In this document: positions 60,108-64,000 of the stretch, piece after piece
How positions within the stretch are numbered: position 1 is the first letter of the stretch
Layout: every line of letters starts with the position of its first letter
NCBI RefSeq assembly: GCF_000381765.1
Contig: NZ_KB907083.1
Location: 1-64,000, forward strand
Reading direction: 5' to 3'
Source of the DNA: [Zimmermannella] faecalis ATCC 13722
Lineage (GTDB): Bacteria > Actinomycetota > Actinomycetes > Actinomycetales > Microbacteriaceae
Length of the DNA stretch: 64,000 nt
Notes under the pieces: generated by a model
What the model was told of the DNA's origin: nothing
Seen by the model: only the letters and a program-made list of their open reading frames with translations
Database searches by the model: none
Program-made: the position numbers and the translations under genes

Positions 60108-61061
60108 GTGGACATTCCGCACATCACCAACCAGCACATCCGCAAGCACATTCGTCTGAGCGACGTCGTTGGCGCGCTCGAGACGGCGCTGCAGACCGAG
60201 GTCGACCCCTCGCAGGACTTCCCGCGCAGCTTCTATCAACTCGACGACGAGCGGCGGATGCTCTTCATGGCCTCGCAGACGCACGGCTGGGTCGGCGCGA
60301 AGATCATGTCGGTGAACGACCGCAACCCGGCGCGCAACGTCGACCGCGCGCAGGGGCTCTACGTGCTCATGGACGCCGAGACGACGACGCCCCGGGCGAT
60401 CATCGACGGCGACGACCTCACCGACCTCCGCACGGCGGCAATGACGAGCCTCGTCACGTCGCGCTTCGTGAACCGCGACTCGCGCAACGTGGTCATGTAC
60501 GGCTACGGCGCGCAGGCCCGCAAGCACGCCGAGGTGCTGCGGCAGCTGCATCCGCAGCTCAAGCAACTCGTCATCGCGGGCCGCAACGCGAGCAAGGTCG
60601 AGATGTTCGCCGCAACCGCGGCCGAGCTCGGCTGGAACGCGCGAATCGGCCAGGCGATGCCGCCGACGACGGCGATTCCGCAGGCCGACCTCATCATTAC
60701 CGCGACCGGGTCGGGCGAGCCGCTGTTTGACGGCTCGCTCGTGCGCCCCGGTGCCCTCGTCATCGCGCTCGGTTCGCACACCGACACCCGCAGCGAGCTC
60801 GACACGGCGCTCATCGCCCGCTCGAACGTCATCGTCGAAGACATCGACACGGCGATCAACGAGTCGGGCGAGATCGCGATCGCGCTCGCCGAGGGCGCGA
60901 TCACCCGCGACGACCTCATTCCCGTGCGCGATGTCGTGCGCGGCGACGTGCGCATCGACCGCAGCCGCCCCACCGTGTACAAGACGGTCGGGATGCCGTG
61001 GCAGGACCTCGCGGTCGCGAGCGAGATCTTCCAGCGCCTGCCGAGCACCGCGCTGCGCTAG
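60108..61061 (+). CDS. Ornithine cyclodeaminase / mu-crystallin family protein
   Basis: 317 residues from GTG 60108, with GGAG 8 bp upstream. The N-terminal substrate domain holds GWVGAKIMSVNDRNP with the family lysine, and the NAD-binding fold begins VVMYGYGAQARKHAEVL, followed by LIITATGSGEPLFDGSLV. Members are ornithine cyclodeaminases, alanine dehydrogenases or ketimine reductases; the exact reaction cannot be read here. It is co-directional with, and 7 bp from, the EVE-like gene. Confidence 0.9.
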   Translation: MDIPHITNQHIRKHIRLSDVVGALETALQTEVDPSQDFPRSFYQLDDERRMLFMASQTHGWVGAKIMSVNDRNPARNVDRAQGLYVLMDAETTTPRAIIDGDDLTDLRTAAMTSLVTSRFVNRDSRNVVMYGYGAQARKHAEVLRQLHPQLKQLVIAGRNASKVEMFAATAAELGWNARIGQAMPPTTAIPQADLIITATGSGEPLFDGSLVRPGALVIALGSHTDTRSELDTALIARSNVIVEDIDTAINESGEIAIALAEGAITRDDLIPVRDVVRGDVRIDRSRPTVYKTVGMPWQDLAVASEIFQRLPSTALR

Positions 61062-61068
61062 GCCGACC

Positions 61069-61611
61069 GTGGCGATCCGCTACTGGCTGCTCGTGCATCC
61101 CCTCGACCGGGCCCGCGAGCTCGTCGAAAGCGGCACCGCGCGCGTCGCCTGGGGCGGGGCCGAGCCGATCGCCGACTTCCGCGAAGCCGACGGCGTCGTG
61201 ATTTATGCACCCCGCGAGCACAATCCCGACGGCGAACCGCTGCGCGCCGCGGTCGCCGCGGGCCGCGTGACCGCCGACGGCTACCAGCTGGGCGGCCACG
61301 GCGCGCCGCGATGGGTCGCGCCGGTCGACTGGCTGCGGGGCGCACGTATCGCGCCGATACGGCCGCTGCGCGACATGTTGGAGCTCACGCGCGACTCGAA
61401 GTTCTGGGGCGAGCGCCTGCGCCCGGGCTGGCTCGAACTCACGCACCGCGACTTCATCATCTTTGAGGATGCGGTGCGGCCCGCGGCGCCCGAGCCGAGC
61501 GGCTTTGCGCTCGACGCGCTGCGCGAGGCAGCCTCGCCACCGCCGTCGCCCGCCCCGGGCGCGGATGCGCGGGAGCGGGCCGAGCGCGCGTGGCGCGAGT
61601 GGGGCGGTTAG
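61069..61611 (+). CDS. EVE/PUA-like domain protein
   Basis: 180 residues. The start IRYWLLVHPLDRARELVESG and the later VAPVDWLRGARIAPIRPLRDM and FWGERLRPGWLELTHRDF resemble EVE-type PUA-like folds, which can bind modified bases in DNA or RNA. A Pro/Ala-rich tail follows. GTG 61069 lies 7 bp after the upstream stop. The assignment is moderate. Confidence 0.65.
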   Translation: MAIRYWLLVHPLDRARELVESGTARVAWGGAEPIADFREADGVVIYAPREHNPDGEPLRAAVAAGRVTADGYQLGGHGAPRWVAPVDWLRGARIAPIRPLRDMLELTRDSKFWGERLRPGWLELTHRDFIIFEDAVRPAAPEPSGFALDALREAASPPPSPAPGADARERAERAWREWGG

Positions 61612-61622
61612 GCCCGCTCCCG

Positions 61623-61979
61623 CTAGTTGACGCGGACCGTCGAGGACGAGTTCTCGAATTCGTTCCAGAACGAGAGCGCGATGGTGCCGCCGACGGCCCA
61701 GATGACGACGAAGGCGATGATCGACAGGGCGACGCCGATGAGCATCCAGATGAGGGTCGCGCGCGCGAAGTTGCGCTTCGCGACGGAGCGGCCGTCGCCC
61801 ACCGCGAGCACGATGACGTAGATGAGCCCGACGAGCGGAATGCCGAGCAGGAAGATCGTAAGCACCCAGCTGCCAACCGAGTCGGCGCCGTCGTCGGGCC
61901 GCGCCGGCTGGTACGGCTGCTGCGCGTAGGGCTGGTAGCCCTGCTGGGGCTGCTGGTAGGGCTGCTGACCGTAGGTCAT
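61623..61979 (-). CDS. Small membrane protein with Q/P/Y-rich N-terminus
   Basis: 118 residues. The first 30 are low complexity (YGQQPYQQPQQGYQPYAQQP). Two hydrophobic helices follow (SWVLTIFLLGIPLVGLIYVI and IWMLIGVALSIIAFVVIWAV) joined by a basic loop (AVGDGRSVAKRNFARA). The pattern is that of Interferon-induced-transmembrane (CD225)-like or DUF4190-like actinobacterial proteins; function unknown. It converges with the EVE-like gene. Confidence 0.75.
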   Translation of the reverse strand: MTYGQQPYQQPQQGYQPYAQQPYQPARPDDGADSVGSWVLTIFLLGIPLVGLIYVIVLAVGDGRSVAKRNFARATLIWMLIGVALSIIAFVVIWAVGGTIALSFWNEFENSSSTVRVN

Positions 61980-62106
61980 GGTGGTGGTGTGCTCCTGCGA
62001 GGTTGGGGGAGACAGACGTTGGGCTGTCGGCCGCGGGTGGGGTCCCTGCGGCACAGGGATGGGATGCGGCCCGGGGCCGGGAAAGTTCCCGGCTCGGCGG
62101 CCGAGG

Positions 62107-62643
62107 CTACCAGGCGCCGAGGTAGCCGATCGCCTGGCGGAGGATCGCGCCGCGCCCGCCCTCGAGTTCGTCGAGCAGGTCGGGGTCTTTCGCCTCGTCG
62201 GGGGTCACCCACGTGACCTCGAGCGCATCCTGTCGGGGAATGCAGTCGCCCGTGACCGGCACGATGTACTCGAGTGCGACGGCGTGCTGCCGCTCGTCGT
62301 AGAGGTCGGAGATGGGCAGCGGCGAGAACTCGGCGACCGTGAACGGCTGCACCGTCACGGGCAGCTGCGGGAACGCCATCGTGCCGAGGTCTTTTTCGAG
62401 GTGACGCAGCAGGGCGCTGCGGATCGACTCCCCGTAGTGCACGCGGCCCGACACGAACGTGCGGGTGATGACGCCCTCGGGGTTCGCGCGCAGCAGCAGG
62501 CCGAGCGCCTCGACGCGGCCCGTGCCGTCGAGCACGACCGGGATCGCTTCGACGTAGAGGATCGGGGTGCGGCGGCGGATCAGCTCGAGATCGTCCTCGC
62601 TGAGCCAGCCGGAGGATTCGGGATCGGGGGTGCTGACGTCCAT
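62107..62643 (-). CDS. NUDIX-family-like protein (DUF4916 type)
   Basis: 178 residues from ATG 62643; ATG 62661 in frame is possible. SGWLSEDDLELIRRRTPILYVEAIPVV and GRVHYGESIRSALLRHLEKDLG correspond to the NUDIX-like fold, but a full GX5EX7REUXEEXGU box is not visible, so catalytic activity is doubtful. ALEYIVPVTGDCIPRQDALEVTWVTPDEA is also typical of the actinobacterial DUF4916 group. Confidence 0.78.
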   Translation of the reverse strand: MDVSTPDPESSGWLSEDDLELIRRRTPILYVEAIPVVLDGTGRVEALGLLLRANPEGVITRTFVSGRVHYGESIRSALLRHLEKDLGTMAFPQLPVTVQPFTVAEFSPLPISDLYDERQHAVALEYIVPVTGDCIPRQDALEVTWVTPDEAKDPDLLDELEGGRGAILRQAIGYLGAW

Positions 62644-62723
62644 GTGCTCATTGTGCCGCATTCGGGTGCCCTGGCAACGGGGTGCTCGGCGGCCGTGTCG
62701 TTGGGTGGTGGTTGGATCGAACC

Positions 62724-64000
62724 GTGACGAAAAAGGATGCGCTGGCCGGGTTCGGCGAGGCGACCGCGGCCTGGTTCCGCGGCGCGTTCGCCGAGCCGAC
62801 GCGCGCGCAGGCCGAGGCGTGGGCGGCGATTCGTGGCGGGCAGCACACGCTCGTCGTGGCGCCGACGGGATCGGGCAAGACGCTCGCGGCGTTCCTCTCG
62901 GCGATCGATCAGCTCATCCACGAGCGCGCCGCGAGCGCGCGCGACCCGCAGGCGAAGCGGGGCACGCGCATCCTCTACATCTCGCCGCTCAAGGCGCTCG
63001 GGGTCGATGTTGAGCGCAACCTCGCGGCCCCGCTCGTTGGTATTCGGCAGACCGCGGTGCGGCTCGGCCTCGACGTGCCCGAGATCACGGTGGGGGTCAG
63101 GTCGGGCGACACGAGCCCCGCCGAGCGCCGCCGCCAGGTGTCGAAGCCGCCCGACATTCTCATTACGACGCCCGAGTCGCTCTACCTCATGCTCACCTCG
63201 AGCGCGCGAACGGCGCTGCGCGGCGTGCGCACGGTGATCGTCGACGAGGTGCACGCGGTCGCGGCGACGAAGCGCGGCTCGCACCTCGCGGTGTCACTCG
63301 AGCGGCTCGACGCGCAACTCGCGCAGCCCGCGCAACGCATCGGGCTGTCGGCGACCGTGCGCCCGCTCGAGACGGTCGCGCGGTTCCTCGGCGGCCAGGC
63401 GCCCGTGACGCTCGTCGCGCCGCCTAACGAGAAGGCGTTCGACCTGCGCGTGGTCGTGCCGGTGCCCGACCTCAGCGACATTCCGGTCGGTGGGCCCGGC
63501 GACGGGCCGACTGGGCCCGATGCATCTGGGCCCGATGCGTCGCCGCCCGACGACTCACTGTTCGGCGACGCGACGCGGGCGATCGGCGACCCCGACCCGC
63601 GGCGCACCGGCACGATCTGGCCGCACATCGAGTCGGCGATCGTCGATCGCGTGCTCGAGCACCGCTCGACGATCGTGTTCGTGAACTCGCGCGGGCTCGC
63701 CGAGCGGCTCACGGCGCGGCTCAACGAGGAGCACGAGCGGCGGCTCGCGCAGGCGTCCGGGGCCGAGGGGCGCGAGGGGCCTGCGACGCCGCCGCCCGCG
63801 CCCGGCACGCCCCCGAACCCGCGCACACTCGGCGCGCAGCTCGTCGCGGGGTCGGGCACGTTCGACGGCGCGGTCACCGACCTCGCGCGCGCCCACCACG
63901 GCTCGGTGTCGAAGGAGCAGCGGGCCGAGGTCGAAGACGCCCTGAAGTCGGGCGCGCTGCGCTGCGTCGTCGCGACGTCGAGCCTCGAGCTCGGCATCGA
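62724..64000 (+). CDS. lhr: Lhr-type DEAD/DEAH-box helicase, 3' truncated by window edge
   Basis: About 425 codons are visible from GTG 62724, with no stop before the edge. The large-helicase-related motifs are PTRAQAEAW (Q motif), VVAPTGSGKTLAAFL (Walker A), LYISPLKALGVDVERNL, TTPESLYLML, VDEVHAV (DEVH), GLSATVRPLE, STIVFVNSRGLAERL and, at the very end, VATSSLELGI. A Gly/Pro/Asp-rich insert (about 255-290) contains a short repeat of GPDAS. Lhr proteins act in DNA repair; full actinobacterial forms are about 1500 residues. Confidence 0.93.
   Translation, partial: MTKKDALAGFGEATAAWFRGAFAEPTRAQAEAWAAIRGGQHTLVVAPTGSGKTLAAFLSAIDQLIHERAASARDPQAKRGTRILYISPLKALGVDVERNLAAPLVGIRQTAVRLGLDVPEITVGVRSGDTSPAERRRQVSKPPDILITTPESLYLMLTSSARTALRGVRTVIVDEVHAVAATKRGSHLAVSLERLDAQLAQPAQRIGLSATVRPLETVARFLGGQAPVTLVAPPNEKAFDLRVVVPVPDLSDIPVGGPGDGPTGPDASGPDASPPDDSLFGDATRAIGDPDPRRTGTIWPHIESAIVDRVLEHRSTIVFVNSRGLAERLTARLNEEHERRLAQASGAEGREGPATPPPAPGTPPNPRTLGAQLVAGSGTFDGAVTDLARAHHGSVSKEQRAEVEDALKSGALRCVVATSSLELGI

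Overview
The window is about 64 kb of very GC-rich DNA with actinobacterial gene order and protein signatures. These include the rpoB-rpoC, str (rpsL-rpsG-fusA-tuf) and S10-spc ribosomal blocks, a DUF222/HNH (13E12-type) endonuclease, a short-LID adenylate kinase, GTG/TTG starts and many GTGA/ATGA overlaps. It most resembles Micrococcales, probably Microbacteriaceae; the genus cannot be fixed from sequence reading alone. No tRNA, rRNA, insertion sequence, prophage or CRISPR array was seen.

Layout. 1-4 kb: an edge-truncated HNH nuclease, a small membrane protein divergent from a membrane protein plus winged-helix regulator across a palindromic operator, a lipoprotein gene split by a one-base frameshift, and a stand-alone methionine aminopeptidase. 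4-18 kb: a catabolic island. It has two APC permeases, a minus-strand operon (cytochrome P450, glutamine-synthetase-like ligase, orphan amino-acid-binding protein, two gamma-glutamyl hydrolases) and a divergent plus-strand operon (ferredoxin/flavodoxin reductase, flavodoxin, GntR regulator, cytosolic Cache protein). A CaiB-type CoA-transferase plus glutaryl-CoA dehydrogenase pair follows. I read the whole as a gamma-glutamylation/P450 amine pathway draining toward glutarate and crotonyl-CoA; this is inference.

18-24.5 kb: a compact minus-strand cluster of three tandem FemAB/GNAT-like acyltransferases, an ATP-grasp ligase, a monotopic phosphoglycosyl transferase and a PLP-dependent decarboxylase. 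It starts 12 bp behind adk, where map normally sits, so it may be read by ribosomal-operon transcription. It looks like an undescribed glycan- or lipid-modification system.

24.5-36 kb: adk, secY and the spc-S10 ribosomal genes, all on the minus strand. 36-46 kb: an AbiEi/PD-(D/E)XK-like gene flanked by two related long palindromes, a membrane protein with a Q/Y/G-repeat (prion-like) tail, tuf, fusA, rpsG, rpsL and two uncharacterised genes. 46-53.5 kb: rpoC and rpoB; RpoB carries Asn at the position equivalent to E. coli Ser531. 53.5-64 kb: an MBL hydrolase, catalase and FurA, a spermidine-synthase-like protein, TPR, SprT-like, threonine aldolase-like, ornithine-cyclodeaminase-like, EVE-like, membrane and NUDIX-like proteins, and the 5' part of an Lhr-type helicase.

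Several 3' ends carry unusually long near-perfect palindromes (15-28 bp arms), probably bidirectional terminators.
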